Positions 33,636-42,819 of a stretch of 64,000 nt of DNA are shown here, piece after piece. Source of the stretch: Hyphomonadaceae bacterium UBA7672. GTDB taxonomy: Bacteria > Pseudomonadota > Alphaproteobacteria > Caulobacterales > Hyphomonadaceae. The translations under genes and the position numbers were made by a program. The notes below the pieces were generated by a model that was given only the letters and a program-made list of their open reading frames with translations, was not told the origin of the DNA and did no database searches. Numbering within the stretch: the first letter of the stretch is position 1; every line of letters begins with the position of its first letter. Where the stretch lies: positions 242 through 64,241 of the forward strand of contig DLHI01000021.1 in NCBI GenBank assembly GCA_002483135.1, read 5' to 3'.

Positions 33636-33662
33636 TCATCCTCGGGCTAGCCCCGAGGATGA
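33636..33662. repeat. Short palindrome after phoH
   Basis: TCATCCTCGGG and CCCGAGGATGA form an 11-bp hairpin with a CTAGC loop ~30 bp after the PhoH stop. There is no T-run, so it may serve as a weak terminator or be a repeat relic. Confidence 0.6.
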
Positions 33663-33686
33663 TGCATTTGGACACTGCGAGCACGC

Positions 33687-33774
33687 GCCTCGTCCTTCGA
33701 CAGGCTCAGGATGAGGCGCTCAGCAATCACCGTTGCTCAATAGGCCTCATCCTGAGCCTGTCGAAGGACGAGGC
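33687..33774. repeat. 31-bp perfect inverted repeat
   Basis: GCCTCGTCCTTCGACAGGCT (from 33687, 31-nt arm) pairs with 33744-33774, loop 26 bp. The core (CCTCGTCCTTCGA...) belongs to a repeat family seen also at 49548-49709. Confidence 0.9.
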
Positions 33775-33874
33775 CGTGCTCCTCGCCGCCTATGTCCGCA
33801 CACCGCCGCGATCTTGACCGCCCGCATACTCAACCATAGGTTGTGCAGACAATTCTGGGTTGCAGGAGCATAGT

Positions 33875-35125
33875 TTGGCCGATAGCGCGCCAGCGCCCTT
33901 TCGCATCCTCGACCTTACCGCCGCAAACCCTGCGGCGCGAGAAGACCCCTATCCGCGCCTGGCCGAACTACGTGCGCAATGCCCCGTACATCGCGACGAG
34001 GCGGGCGGCGCCTGGCTTGTCGCGCGTATGGCGGATGCCCGCGCGGTCTTTGCCGACAACTCCCATGCCAAGAATCCGGATCTGGCGGAGCCTGCCGCCC
34101 ACGCCATTCGCCGCCGCCGCTCAACTGTGCCCGATGGCCTCGCCTTCCCGGACGATCAGCGCGCCTCCATGCTCGAACTCGATGGAGACGAGCACGCCCG
34201 GGTGCGCAATCCGCTGGTGCAGGCGTTATATGCACGCATCGCCGCGTTCGAACCGCATTGCATCCGCATCGTCGAGGAAGCGCTCACCCGCCTCGAAGGG
34301 CGCGCCGAGTTCGACCTGATGAAGGAACTGGCCGAGCCCGTGCCCGTTGCCTGCATCGGCCACATACTCGGTGTGCCGCCTGAAACACTGGCGACGTTCC
34401 GCAGCTGGCTGGACGGCATCGTTCAGACTTTTAATCCCAATCGCACGGCGGAAGATATCGCTGCCCTTGTCGCCGCCTCGAACGGTCTCGCCCATTACAT
34501 TCGCGGACGATTTGCCGCCGCCAAACTTGATCCGCCCGATGACCTGTTCGGAGACATGGCGCGCCTCCAGACCGAAGGCGCACCGCTCACTGATACCGAG
34601 ATAACCTACAATATCCGCGGCCTGCTGATCGCCGGCAACGTCACAACGACCGACCTGATCGGTAACGCCGTACGCCTGCTGCTCACCCACCCCGAACAGC
34701 TTGCGAAACTCCAGGCTGACCCCGCCCTGTGGTCCAATGCTGTCGAGGAGGCGTTGCGCCATGAAGCGCCCGTCGATTTCACCTGGCGTATCGCCACGCA
34801 CGCCGAGGATCTCTCCGGCTGCACGGTTCAGGCCGGCGCTGCGCTGAATGTATTCCTCCGCTCCGCCAACCGCGACGAGGCGGCTTTTGCCAACGCTCAC
34901 CTTTTCGATGTGGCGCGCCCACGCGCCGCGCGTCACCTCTCCTTCGGCGGTGGCGCGCACATCTGCCCGGGCGCCCCGCTCGCGCGCATGGAAGCGAGGC
35001 ATTTGCTCGCGCGCCTGTTCGCACGCTTCCCGCGGCTTCGTCTCGCGGAACCGGATGCGCCACCCCACTGGCGCCGCCTGCCCGGGTTCCGAGGCCTCGA
35101 AACCCTGCATGTACGCTTCAATTAG
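33875..35125 (+). CDS. Cytochrome P450
   Basis: The product is 416 aa from a TTG start preceded by GGAG (an upstream TTG at 33860 is also open). It has I-helix AGNVTTTDLIG, the ExxR-type EEALRHEAPVDF, and the heme-binding loop FGGGAHICPGAPLARMEAR with Cys near position 365. It resembles soluble bacterial class I P450s (CYP107/CYP109/terpene-type). No ferredoxin or reductase gene is adjacent, so redox partners lie elsewhere. Substrate unknown. Confidence 0.92.
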   Translation: MADSAPAPFRILDLTAANPAAREDPYPRLAELRAQCPVHRDEAGGAWLVARMADARAVFADNSHAKNPDLAEPAAHAIRRRRSTVPDGLAFPDDQRASMLELDGDEHARVRNPLVQALYARIAAFEPHCIRIVEEALTRLEGRAEFDLMKELAEPVPVACIGHILGVPPETLATFRSWLDGIVQTFNPNRTAEDIAALVAASNGLAHYIRGRFAAAKLDPPDDLFGDMARLQTEGAPLTDTEITYNIRGLLIAGNVTTTDLIGNAVRLLLTHPEQLAKLQADPALWSNAVEEALRHEAPVDFTWRIATHAEDLSGCTVQAGAALNVFLRSANRDEAAFANAHLFDVARPRAARHLSFGGGAHICPGAPLARMEARHLLARLFARFPRLRLAEPDAPPHWRRLPGFRGLETLHVRFN

Positions 35126-35257
35126 AGATGGTTTCGCAAGGGGTTATCCCACCGAACCAGTTGTTCCGCTGCGTTCGCTGAGAAGATGCAGGAACCGCTC
35201 CCCCTCGACGTCGTTCTCCTCGCACGAACCACACTCCGCTGAGGAGAGGACAACACC

Positions 35258-35614
35258 ATGAACACGTTCAAGACTGCCTTCTGCGCCCTGGCTTCGAGCC
35301 TTTCGCTTGCCGCCTGCAACACCATGGACACCTGGGATCCGTCGCAGCGCAACGCGGCGGTTGGTGGCGCACTGGGCGCTGCAGCCGGCGCGGCGCTCTC
35401 CGACGACGACCTTTCCGGCGCGCTGATCGGTGGCGCGCTCGGCGCCGCTGTCGGCTATTACACCGGTTGCCAGGAACAGGGCGGATGCTTTGTCGGCGGC
35501 AAGCAGGTCGCTGAGCGCGACGAGATGATCTACGACCGCAATGCGGGCCGCTATTACTACGTCGATCGCAGCACTGGCCGCACCTACTGGGACAACGGCG
35601 AATTCCGCGGTTAG
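35258..35614 (+). CDS. Glycine-zipper lipoprotein
   Basis: The product is 118 aa with a lipobox LAAC (near residue 20). The mature region has two glycine-zipper segments (VGGALGAAAGAALS and LIGGALGAAVGYYTG) as in outer-membrane 17 kDa-antigen-like proteins, then an extracytoplasmic Tyr-rich tail (YDRNAGRYYYVDRSTGRTYW). GAGGAGAGGACAACACC precedes the ATG. A strong terminator follows at 35662, so it is monocistronic. Probably an envelope-stress or surface lipoprotein. Confidence 0.85.
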   Translation: MNTFKTAFCALASSLSLAACNTMDTWDPSQRNAAVGGALGAAAGAALSDDDLSGALIGGALGAAVGYYTGCQEQGGCFVGGKQVAERDEMIYDRNAGRYYYVDRSTGRTYWDNGEFRG

Positions 35615-35661
35615 CCCCGCACAGCCTCGATCAACAGAAGGCCTGCCCGCACAGGCCATCT

Positions 35662-35696
35662 GCAAGACGCCGCTCTCCCAAGGGCGGCGTCTTTTG
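35662..35696 (+). terminator. Rho-independent terminator
   Basis: AAGACGCCGC (35664-35673) pairs with GCGGCGTCTT (35684-35693), followed by TTT. It ends the glycine-zipper lipoprotein transcript. A shorter hairpin (GGCCTG...CAGGCC) lies just upstream. Confidence 0.85.
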
Positions 35697-35755
35697 CATT
35701 GAGCACGACAGGAAAGCGTCGCATTGTTCCATCGGATACAATGAAGGGGCGTTCG

Positions 35756-36658
35756 ATGCGGCTACTGGTTTGCGTTGCGGTTCTGGCCTTGGCCGCCTGT
35801 CAGACGCCTCCCTCGATCCCAGGCCCGCCTGAAGGCAACACGCCCTCGCCAGCCGATGTCATCGCCGCCTCGAAGCCTGAAGAATGGCGCGTGCTCGATC
35901 CCGAGAACACGCTCTACATGGACTTTCCGGGAAAGGGCCGCGTCATCATCGAGATGGCGCCGGAGTTTTCCCCGAAGCACGTCGCCAATGTGAAGGCGCT
36001 CTCGCGCGAGGGTTACTTCACCAACGGGGCCGTCACGCGCGTTCAGGACAACTTCGTCACGCAATGGGCGCAGGCTGCCGATCCGGCACGCCCGCCGAAA
36101 GTGGGCGTCGAGCGACTGGATGCCGAGTTCACCCTGCCGCGCGCCGCCATCGCCAACTTCGATATCCTGCCCGACCCTGACACCTACGCGCCCGAGGTCG
36201 GCTTCGTGAACGGCATGTATGCCGCGCGCGATAAGGAAAAAGTCTGGCTCACGCACTGCTATGGCATGGTCGGCGTCGGCCGCGAGAATGACGAGAACTC
36301 GGGTGGCGGAACGGAGCTTTACGTCATCATCGGCCACAGCCCGCGCAACCTTGACCGCCAGCTCACCATGCTTGGCCGCGTCGTGCAGGGGATGGAGATC
36401 ATGGCGTCGTTCCCGCGCGGCACGGGCGACATTGGCTTCTACGCAACGCCTGCCGAATACCAGCGCTACGCCGACATCAAGGTCGCCGCCGACCTGCCGC
36501 CCGAACAGCGGACACCGCTGGAGATCATGAAGACCGAGAGCGACAGCTTCGCCACGCTGGTCAATGCGCGGCGCTGGCGGAAGGATGACTTCTACACCAA
36601 GCCCGTCGGCCGCATCGGCCTTTGCAACGTCACTGTGCCGGTGCGTGCGAAGCAATAG
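35756..36658 (+). CDS. Cyclophilin-type peptidyl-prolyl isomerase lipoprotein
   Basis: The product is 300 aa with lipobox LAAC. The cyclophilin core is recognisable: MDFPGKGRVIIEMAPEFSPK, HVANVKALSREGYFTNGAVT (replacing FHRV...), FVTQWAQ and the later GGTELYVIIGHSPRNLDRQ, GRVVQGMEIM. Insertions (for example NFDILPDPDTYAPEVGFVNG) make it longer than typical cyclophilins (~180 aa). It is predicted to act in the periplasm. ATG 35756 was selected because it starts the signal; ATG 35741 is possible. Confidence 0.85.
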   Translation: MRLLVCVAVLALAACQTPPSIPGPPEGNTPSPADVIAASKPEEWRVLDPENTLYMDFPGKGRVIIEMAPEFSPKHVANVKALSREGYFTNGAVTRVQDNFVTQWAQAADPARPPKVGVERLDAEFTLPRAAIANFDILPDPDTYAPEVGFVNGMYAARDKEKVWLTHCYGMVGVGRENDENSGGGTELYVIIGHSPRNLDRQLTMLGRVVQGMEIMASFPRGTGDIGFYATPAEYQRYADIKVAADLPPEQRTPLEIMKTESDSFATLVNARRWRKDDFYTKPVGRIGLCNVTVPVRAKQ

Positions 36659-36670
36659 CCCGGAGCCCGA

Positions 36671-36997
36671 TCAACGCAACTCAATCAGACGCTCGCCGTC
36701 CGCGACCGCGTTGCGCAAGGCTGCGCGGCGCGCGGCAATCCAATCTTCAAATACCTTGAGCTTGAGGTTGCCACACCGAACCCAGACGATCCGGACCCGA
36801 TCATCCCTTACGGATCGTGCTGCGAAGTCAGCATCCTTGGAAACGACGATCAGGCCGCGATCAGCAGCAAGCTCCCATGTGTCGTCGTCAGTGGCGGGAG
36901 GGGTGAGAAGATCATCGACGTAGATCGCCTCATCGCCATCAGCGATGAGCCACTCAGCCAATGCACGCGGCAGGTTGGCGTCGATCAGATACTTCAT
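36671..36997 (-). CDS. DUF5615 family PIN-like protein (putative toxin)
   Basis: The product is 108 aa. It begins MKYLIDANLPRALAEWL with the PIN-type acidic residue (D6), and has VSKDADF and VWVRCGNLK in the second half, as in DUF5615 proteins. They usually pair with DUF433 proteins in toxin-antitoxin-like modules. Its ATG overlaps the DUF433 gene stop by 4 nt. Ribonuclease activity is presumed from the fold only. Confidence 0.85.
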   Translation of the reverse strand: MKYLIDANLPRALAEWLIADGDEAIYVDDLLTPPATDDDTWELAADRGLIVVSKDADFAARSVRDDRVRIVWVRCGNLKLKVFEDWIAARRAALRNAVADGERLIELR

Positions 36998-37209
36998 TCA
37001 GCCGCGATAACCGGATGGTCGAATTCGCGTGCGGCATAGGCAAGCGCGGCGCGAATATCTTCGACCGAAAGATTCGGGAAGGCTTCAACAATATCAGCCT
37101 CGGACATTCCGGCGCCCAGCATTTCCAGGACTTCGGAAACAGTCACGCGCGTTCCAGCAATCACCGGCCGGCCACTGCGAACACCCTTGATGACGGCGAT
37201 ACGATCCAT
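36994..37209 (-). CDS. DUF433 family protein (putative antitoxin)
   Basis: The product is 71 aa. It shows the DUF433 pattern: RSGRPVIAGTRVTVSEVLEM, GMSEADIVEAFPNLSVEDIR and AALAYAAREF, a helix-turn-helix-like fold. It precedes and overlaps the DUF5615 gene. The annotated frame is open 12 codons further upstream; ATG 37209 fits the family start (MDRIAV). Confidence 0.88.
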   Translation of the reverse strand: MDRIAVIKGVRSGRPVIAGTRVTVSEVLEMLGAGMSEADIVEAFPNLSVEDIRAALAYAAREFDHPVIAAE

Positions 37210-37251
37210 GGCCTCTATGTACCACGGTGGCGTAACCGGCGCCATATCCCG

Positions 37252-37824
37252 TCACGGCGACGGCGAGGGCGGCCTCTCAGGCAGGTTGAGCTCGGGCATC
37301 TTGAACTCGGGCTGTTCGAATTTCGGCATCTCCGGCATGGGCGTCAGTATCTGCTCCTTCGGCGGATCAATCTGATCGCGGAACAGCCAGCCTATGCCAA
37401 CGATCACGCCGAGAATGAACAGGGCGATCAGGATCAGCACAATGTTGCGCAGCGCATTGCGGATGATCCGCTCTGCCCGCGCCATGCTGTCGTTTGAAAA
37501 CCCGGCGGTCGTCAACAGCGCCCACAGGTTGTAACCGGCGAGCAGCGTGCCCACCGGCGTCGCCAGCGCGAGAAAAGGCGACACCGACCACAGCAGCGCA
37601 CGGCCCCATACCCTGCGCAGCAGCAGGCCCACCCCGCCAAGGAACATCGGCGCAAAATAGAACAGGCTGAACAGGCCCAGCACCCCGCCGAGCATCGCGA
37701 ACTCGTCATTGTATTCGGGATCGCGCGCCAGCAGGAAGCCGCCCAGCAACGCCGCAAACACGGCCAGCCCCGCCCCGCCGATCACGATGTGGACCCACGC
37801 CAGGATGACAAGGCGCATGCGCAT
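37252..37824 (-). CDS. Four-helix membrane protein, hypothetical
   Basis: The product is 190 aa. Hydrophobic stretches lie at about residues 3-27 (LVILAWVHIVIGGAGLAVFA), 45-65, 70-90 and 130-150 (NIVLILIALFILGVIVGIGW), followed by a Pro/Glu-rich tail with repeated PKFEQPEFKMPELNLPE. GGGGAG precedes ATG 37824. No family identified. It lies between the toxin-antitoxin-like pair and DUF1993. Confidence 0.75.
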   Translation of the reverse strand: MRMRLVILAWVHIVIGGAGLAVFAALLGGFLLARDPEYNDEFAMLGGVLGLFSLFYFAPMFLGGVGLLLRRVWGRALLWSVSPFLALATPVGTLLAGYNLWALLTTAGFSNDSMARAERIIRNALRNIVLILIALFILGVIVGIGWLFRDQIDPPKEQILTPMPEMPKFEQPEFKMPELNLPERPPSPSP

Positions 37825-37955
37825 GTGGTTCTCCCCGGCCCCCGCCGTAGTTTCATGGCCGTCCGCGCGCAAGCAATCCGCTCCGAAATTTCCCGCGTGC
37901 AGCCCGAACGTGGGCAAGCTATGACAGCGGCAAATCCGCGACGGGGTTATACGCC

Positions 37956-38468
37956 ATGACTGTACCGATTTCCGAAATGATCAAGGCCGCCAGCGCTCAG
38001 ACGCTGGGCGCGCTGGGCGGCATTCTGAAGAAGGGAGCGGACCACGCGGCCGCGACGAAAGTCCCCGAGGAAGTCTTCCTCAACTACCGCCTCTACCCCG
38101 ACATGTTCCCGCTCACCCGCCAGGTGCAGATCGCCTGCGACAGCCTCGCCCGCGGCGCCGCGCGCCTTGCAGGCACAGAACTTCCGGCCTTCCCGGATGT
38201 CGAGACCACCTTCGCTCAACTGGCCGAGCGCGCCTCGAAGTCCAACGCCTATGTCCAGGCGGCCTCATCCCAGGCGATGGATGCGCGCGCGCAAACCATC
38301 GTGAACATCCCCATCGGCGGCGGACAGGAAATGCCGATGACCTGCGCCGCCTATCTGCAAGGCTGGGTCTTCCCGAACCTCTACTTCCACACGTCCACGG
38401 CCTACCTCATCCTGCGCCACAACGGCGTCCATCTCGGCAAGAAGGATTTCCTGCGCCCGCCGGGCTAA
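37956..38468 (+). CDS. DUF1993 domain protein
   Basis: The product is 170 aa. It matches the DUF1993 (DinB-like four-helix) pattern: MIKAASAQTLGALGGILKKG, YRLYPDMFPLTRQVQIACD, LPAFPDVETTFAQLAER, and a C-terminal YLILRHNGVHLGKKDF with the conserved HNGV...GK. Members are soluble proteins possibly related to damage-inducible DinB. ATG start supported by position. Confidence 0.88.
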   Translation: MTVPISEMIKAASAQTLGALGGILKKGADHAAATKVPEEVFLNYRLYPDMFPLTRQVQIACDSLARGAARLAGTELPAFPDVETTFAQLAERASKSNAYVQAASSQAMDARAQTIVNIPIGGGQEMPMTCAAYLQGWVFPNLYFHTSTAYLILRHNGVHLGKKDFLRPPG

Positions 38469-38531
38469 GGCTACTGACGCCAAACCGTCATGGATGCATC
38501 ATAGAACGCCGGAATCCTCGGGAGTTCAGCC

Positions 38532-40154
38532 ATGACCCTTCGCCTCTCCCGCCGCGGACTTCTCGCCAGCGCCGCCGGACTGGCCACGCTGATCCTGCCC
38601 GGACGCGCCTTTGCACAGCGCCTCACCGGCTTCACCCACGGCGTCGCGTCCGGCGATCCACAACAGACGCGCGTCGTCCTGTGGACGCGGTATGTGTCAC
38701 CCGGCCTCGCGCGGCTGCGTGTTGAGGTCGCAGAAGACGAAGCCTTTACCCGGCCGGTCACGTCGGGTGAGATCGAGGTTTCGCCCGCTTCGGATTTCTG
38801 CGCGCGGGCAATCGTCGACAACCTGCCGCCTGGACGCTGGCTGCACTACCGCTTCGTGGCGCCCGACGGTCAGGTCTCCGACACGGGCCGCACACGCACC
38901 CTGCCCGATGGCGACACGGCGTCTTTCCGCATCGCCGTATTCTCATGCTCGAACGGAACGTCCGGTTGGTTCAACGCCTATGCCCACGCCGCCGCGCGCG
39001 ACGATATCGACCTCGCCATCCACACCGGCGATTACATCTACGAATCCCCGGTGACACGCCCTGATGCACAACCCGGCATGGCAACCCTGCGCGGCCTCGC
39101 GCCACCCGGCGAGATCGTGCAACTCGCCGAATATCGCCAGCGTTACGCCAGCTATCGCGCCGACCCGGACCTTGCCGAGCTTCACCGCCGCCTGCCCATG
39201 ATCGCCGTGCAGGATGATCACGAATCCGCCAACAATTCCTGGCGCGATGGCGCAAGCGCACACGACCCGGCAACCGAAGGCGAATGGAGCGCCCGCAAGA
39301 TCGCTGGCCAGCGCGCCTGGCGCGAATGGATCCCGGCGCACAGCGACTGGTATGGCGCGCACCGCATCGGCAATCTCGCCACACTCTTCCGCCTCGAAAC
39401 CCGTCTGCTCGGCCGCTCGCGCCAGCTCGATGACGAAGTAGACGCGATCTTCGCCGCGGGCGGAGACATTGGCGGCGCGCTGAGCACGCTGCGCACAGGC
39501 GCACTCGCCGACCCCTCGCGCGCGATGATGAATCCCGAGCAGGAGCAATGGCTGGCCGCCAGCCTCAGATCATCGGTCGATGCCGGGGTGCGTTGGCAGG
39601 TTCTGGTGCAGCAGGTGATCATGGGCGCCGTCCGAGCGCCTGTCCCTTCCGCTTCGTGGATCAAGGGCGGCATTCCGGCCGAGATGCAGCCCGACATTGA
39701 TCGCCGCGCACGCCTCAACGCGGCCGGCATGCCCTACTCGCTCGACAAATGGGACGGGTATCCGGCGGCGCGCGCAAGGCTGTACGACACCGCTCGCCGC
39801 GCGGGCGCCAATCTCGTTACGCTGACGGGCGACAGCCACAACGCCTGGGCCTTCGACCTCGCTGACGAGGCGGGCCCCATCGGCGTCGAGTTCGCCGGCC
39901 AGAGCGTGTCCTCTTACGGTTTCGAGCGCCGCTATAATGGCGACGCCGCGCGCGTGGCCGCAGACTTCATGGCGGCCAACCCCAACCTCAAATGGATGGA
40001 CGCGAGCCAGCGCGGCTACTTCACGCTCGATATCCGCAAGGACCGGATCGATGCGGAGTATGTGTTTGTGCCCGCGATGAGCGGACGCAGCGCAGCAGCG
40101 ACCGGGGCGAAGACGCTCACCGCAGAATACGGGGCACGGAAGCTTACCGTCTGA
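38532..40154 (+). CDS. PhoD-like alkaline phosphatase (Tat-secreted)
   Basis: The product is 540 aa with a twin-arginine signal (LSRRGLLASAAGLATLIL). PhoD family features include FTHGVASGDPQQTRVVLWTR, IAVFSCSNGTSGWFNAYAH, HTGDYIYE, MIAVQDDHESANNSWRDG and LTGDSHNAWAF, giving Asp, His and Asn ligands of a Ca/Fe-type active site. It is probably periplasmic and releases phosphate from phosphodiesters or monoesters. No Pho box identified. Confidence 0.92.
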   Translation: MTLRLSRRGLLASAAGLATLILPGRAFAQRLTGFTHGVASGDPQQTRVVLWTRYVSPGLARLRVEVAEDEAFTRPVTSGEIEVSPASDFCARAIVDNLPPGRWLHYRFVAPDGQVSDTGRTRTLPDGDTASFRIAVFSCSNGTSGWFNAYAHAAARDDIDLAIHTGDYIYESPVTRPDAQPGMATLRGLAPPGEIVQLAEYRQRYASYRADPDLAELHRRLPMIAVQDDHESANNSWRDGASAHDPATEGEWSARKIAGQRAWREWIPAHSDWYGAHRIGNLATLFRLETRLLGRSRQLDDEVDAIFAAGGDIGGALSTLRTGALADPSRAMMNPEQEQWLAASLRSSVDAGVRWQVLVQQVIMGAVRAPVPSASWIKGGIPAEMQPDIDRRARLNAAGMPYSLDKWDGYPAARARLYDTARRAGANLVTLTGDSHNAWAFDLADEAGPIGVEFAGQSVSSYGFERRYNGDAARVAADFMAANPNLKWMDASQRGYFTLDIRKDRIDAEYVFVPAMSGRSAAATGAKTLTAEYGARKLTV

Positions 40155-40160
40155 CGGGGC

Positions 40161-41273
40161 CTACCGGCGCTCCAGCGTGATGCGCCAGAACTCCATGACC
40201 GCGCCCTCGACGCCGAAGTCGTTGTCGCTCACCAGCACGATGGTGTCCGGCGCCAGCAAGGCCATCCCCTCCATATCCGGCCCCATCTCGGGATGATCAT
40301 CGCTCGTGAACAGCAGGGTCTTGGCAACCTGCTCGCCAAGCTCCGCCAGATAGATCTTCGTCGTGTGCGCAATGCGCTCCAGCACCAGCAGCTTGTCCTC
40401 GCCCGCCCATGCGAATTCGCATATCTTGAGATCGCCGACATCGACCGCGCGCCGTGCCGCATCGCGCTTGAAGCTTGCCGGCGGATCGAAGGAATAAAGC
40501 CAGGTAGCGGCCAACGCGCCGGTGGCTGCGTCGAGCTTCCATATCTCGGTTGAGCCACCAGCCTCGCCCACCAGCGCGCTCTGCATGCCCGCATAAAGCC
40601 AGCGCCCGTCGCCCGACGCACACAACGCCTCGACCCCCCGATTGGGACGCAGCCGCATGGCGCGTTCGGGAAGCAGCCCGCGCACGTCGACGCCCGGATG
40701 CGCATAAGCAGCGCCCGCTCCTGCTGGCGTCCACCGTGCGGACACTCTTCCACGCGCATTCGCAAACAGAAGCGCCGGACCATACTCGTCCGCCAGTGCG
40801 AATGATCCGTCCGGCAGGGCGGCAATGGCCTCGATATCCGCGCCAAAGGCACTGGGTGCGAGCGGGCGACCCTCGACATCGAACAAAGGTTCGCGTCCGG
40901 GAAAGTCTGGCGGCAGTCCGCTCAGGCGCTCGCCTGCCGTATCCAACAGCGGCACGACACCGATGAGCTCAACGGCGTCATCGCTCACCTTCAAAGTCGC
41001 AATCGACGGCCCGGTGTGCGGCGTCGGCAGGACCTTCGCGTCGCGATGTCCGCGAAGGTGCTCGAGATGTTTCAGGCCGAATTCATCGACGGCCTGCGAG
41101 ATGAAGAAGTTCGGACCGCGATCCGTTACCCCGTAGACAATGCCCGGCGGATCGGATGGGCGACGCGAGAGGCCAGAGCCGAGGCCCAGCGTGATCGCCA
41201 ACTCGCGCCCATTGGGCAGCGTGATCAGCGCTTGCGGTATGTCAGTCCATGACAACCGCTTCAGGCACGCCAC
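40161..41273 (-). CDS. Esterase-like activity of phytase family protein
   Basis: The product is 370 aa from a GTG at 41273 that nearly touches the stop of the preceding gene (41275). The frame extends further upstream but into the glycine-rich tail of that gene. A beta-propeller-like sequence with GIVYGVTDRGPNFF, DIEAIAALPDGSFALADEYG and a late MEGMALLAPDTIVLVSDND matches the phytase-like esterase domain (PF13449). The C-terminus is MEFWRITLERR. It has no obvious signal peptide with this start. Substrate unknown. Confidence 0.8.
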   Translation of the reverse strand: MACLKRLSWTDIPQALITLPNGRELAITLGLGSGLSRRPSDPPGIVYGVTDRGPNFFISQAVDEFGLKHLEHLRGHRDAKVLPTPHTGPSIATLKVSDDAVELIGVVPLLDTAGERLSGLPPDFPGREPLFDVEGRPLAPSAFGADIEAIAALPDGSFALADEYGPALLFANARGRVSARWTPAGAGAAYAHPGVDVRGLLPERAMRLRPNRGVEALCASGDGRWLYAGMQSALVGEAGGSTEIWKLDAATGALAATWLYSFDPPASFKRDAARRAVDVGDLKICEFAWAGEDKLLVLERIAHTTKIYLAELGEQVAKTLLFTSDDHPEMGPDMEGMALLAPDTIVLVSDNDFGVEGAVMEFWRITLERR

Positions 41274-41274
41274 G

Positions 41275-42819
41275 TCAGAACCGTCCCTTGGTCTTGAAGC
41301 CGCCGCCGCCGAAGCTGCCGCGTGTCTTGAAGCCACCGCCGCCTCCGCTGGAGCCGCCGGAGCTCCCGCCACCCCAGCCGCCACCGCCCCAGCCTCCGCC
41401 GCCCCAGCGGCTTCCGCGCGTCGCGGCCTTGATCACTTCGCCGAGGATCACGCCCGCAACCACATCGCCGACGCCGACATTGCGCCCGCGACGCGGCCCC
41501 CCGAAATAATCGTCGTCCTGTCGCGGCGCCTGCTTCACGGTCGCGCGGATCGCACGCCACAAGCCAGCTGCATCAGGCGAAGGCCCTTTGCCATAGGCTT
41601 CCAGCGCCGCCTCGAACGCGCCACGCAGGATCATCACATACGGGCTGTCCAGCCCCGCTTCCTTGAACTGCCGGCGCACCTGCTCCAGCGCATCGGCGCC
41701 GGCGCGCCGTCGCGCGGGCAGAGCCTCGACGCTGCGCCAGTTCACTTCCATCTGCAGCTCTTCGGTGCGCAGCTTCACCAGCGCCTCGACGATGCGGTCA
41801 TCGTCCGTCGTTGTTGTTTCCGCGGCGAGCACCTTGAGATCCGGGAAGCTGGCTTTCACCAATCCCTCCTCGATGACGCGGCGCGCCTGTTCCTGCGGCC
41901 CTGAATCGCCGCTGGCGGCTTTCTCCTGCTCCTCGCGCAGCTTGGCGTGTTTCGATTCCGCTTCGGCGAGCAGGTAGTCGAGCCCCTTCAGTTTCTCCTT
42001 CGCCGCAGCCAGGTCCGCCGAAAGCTTGCCCGCGCCGCGCGCTTCCAGCGTCTGCGCCTCGAAGCGTTCGATGGCGGCCTGCGCCTCGGCCTCTTCGAGG
42101 CGCATGGTCGCCAGATGTTCAGCGATACGATCGGGCAGCTCGGTCAGGCGCGCATAGTTGAGATAGGCTTCATCATAGCGGCACAACCGCGCCACCCAGC
42201 CATCGAGCATGCGCGAGAGGCCACCCTTCCTGTATTCAGGCCGGCGGAATTTGCGCTCCCACAGATACGAGAACAGCGGATCAGTCTCGTAGGGCTTGCC
42301 CTTCTCCACGCGGTCGGTCTTGGCAAGTTCGAGCTTCTGCTCGGCGCGGATTGCGACAGCGCGCGACTCCTCGAACGCCGCCTTCAGCGCGATGTAGGCC
42401 GGGTCCGCCTGCACGGCGGCTTCGGTTTCGCTCACCAGCGTTTCGTACGCCTTCAGCGCCGCGTCGACCTCGGCCTCGCCCACGCGCCGGTTGGCCTCGG
42501 CCACCTTCAGCGCAGCTTCCGCCGTCTCGACTTCGCCATCGATACGCAGGACAAACGCCGCGTGCTCGTCCAGCAGTTCCGTCGCGCGGCGCTCTGCGGC
42601 GCTCAGCGTATCGTCAGCGCCCGCCTTGATCACGTCGAGGCGCATCGCCGCCAGCTCGCGGTATCCCTCGGCGCGCAAACGCGCCAGATCCGTCCGCCGG
42701 CGCGAATGGCTGTCGGCGCCGCGCACGGCTTCGTCGAACTCCGCGCGCGCGCCAGCTGTCAGCGTGTCCAGCCGGTGCAGGGCGTCGCGGCCCGTGATGA
42801 GATCGTCATACGCGGCCAT
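41275..42819 (-). CDS. Coiled-coil protein with Gly-rich tail, third gene of the TelA-like operon
   Basis: The product is 514 aa. Most of it is charged alpha-helix suggesting coiled coil (for example AVAIRAEQKLELAKTDRVEK, TLEARGAGKLSADLAAAKEK and KHAKLREEQEKAA). A middle segment has YLWERKFRRPEYRKGGLSRM. The C-terminal ~60 residues contain GVGDVVAGVILGEVIKA and a glycine/tryptophan/phenylalanine-rich low-complexity end (WGGGGWGGG, then FKTRGSFGGGGFKTK). It overlaps the DUF6384 stop by one base. No family recognised; probably works with its two neighbours. Confidence 0.7.
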   Translation of the reverse strand: MAAYDDLITGRDALHRLDTLTAGARAEFDEAVRGADSHSRRRTDLARLRAEGYRELAAMRLDVIKAGADDTLSAAERRATELLDEHAAFVLRIDGEVETAEAALKVAEANRRVGEAEVDAALKAYETLVSETEAAVQADPAYIALKAAFEESRAVAIRAEQKLELAKTDRVEKGKPYETDPLFSYLWERKFRRPEYRKGGLSRMLDGWVARLCRYDEAYLNYARLTELPDRIAEHLATMRLEEAEAQAAIERFEAQTLEARGAGKLSADLAAAKEKLKGLDYLLAEAESKHAKLREEQEKAASGDSGPQEQARRVIEEGLVKASFPDLKVLAAETTTTDDDRIVEALVKLRTEELQMEVNWRSVEALPARRRAGADALEQVRRQFKEAGLDSPYVMILRGAFEAALEAYGKGPSPDAAGLWRAIRATVKQAPRQDDDYFGGPRRGRNVGVGDVVAGVILGEVIKAATRGSRWGGGGWGGGGWGGGSSGGSSGGGGGFKTRGSFGGGGFKTKGRF

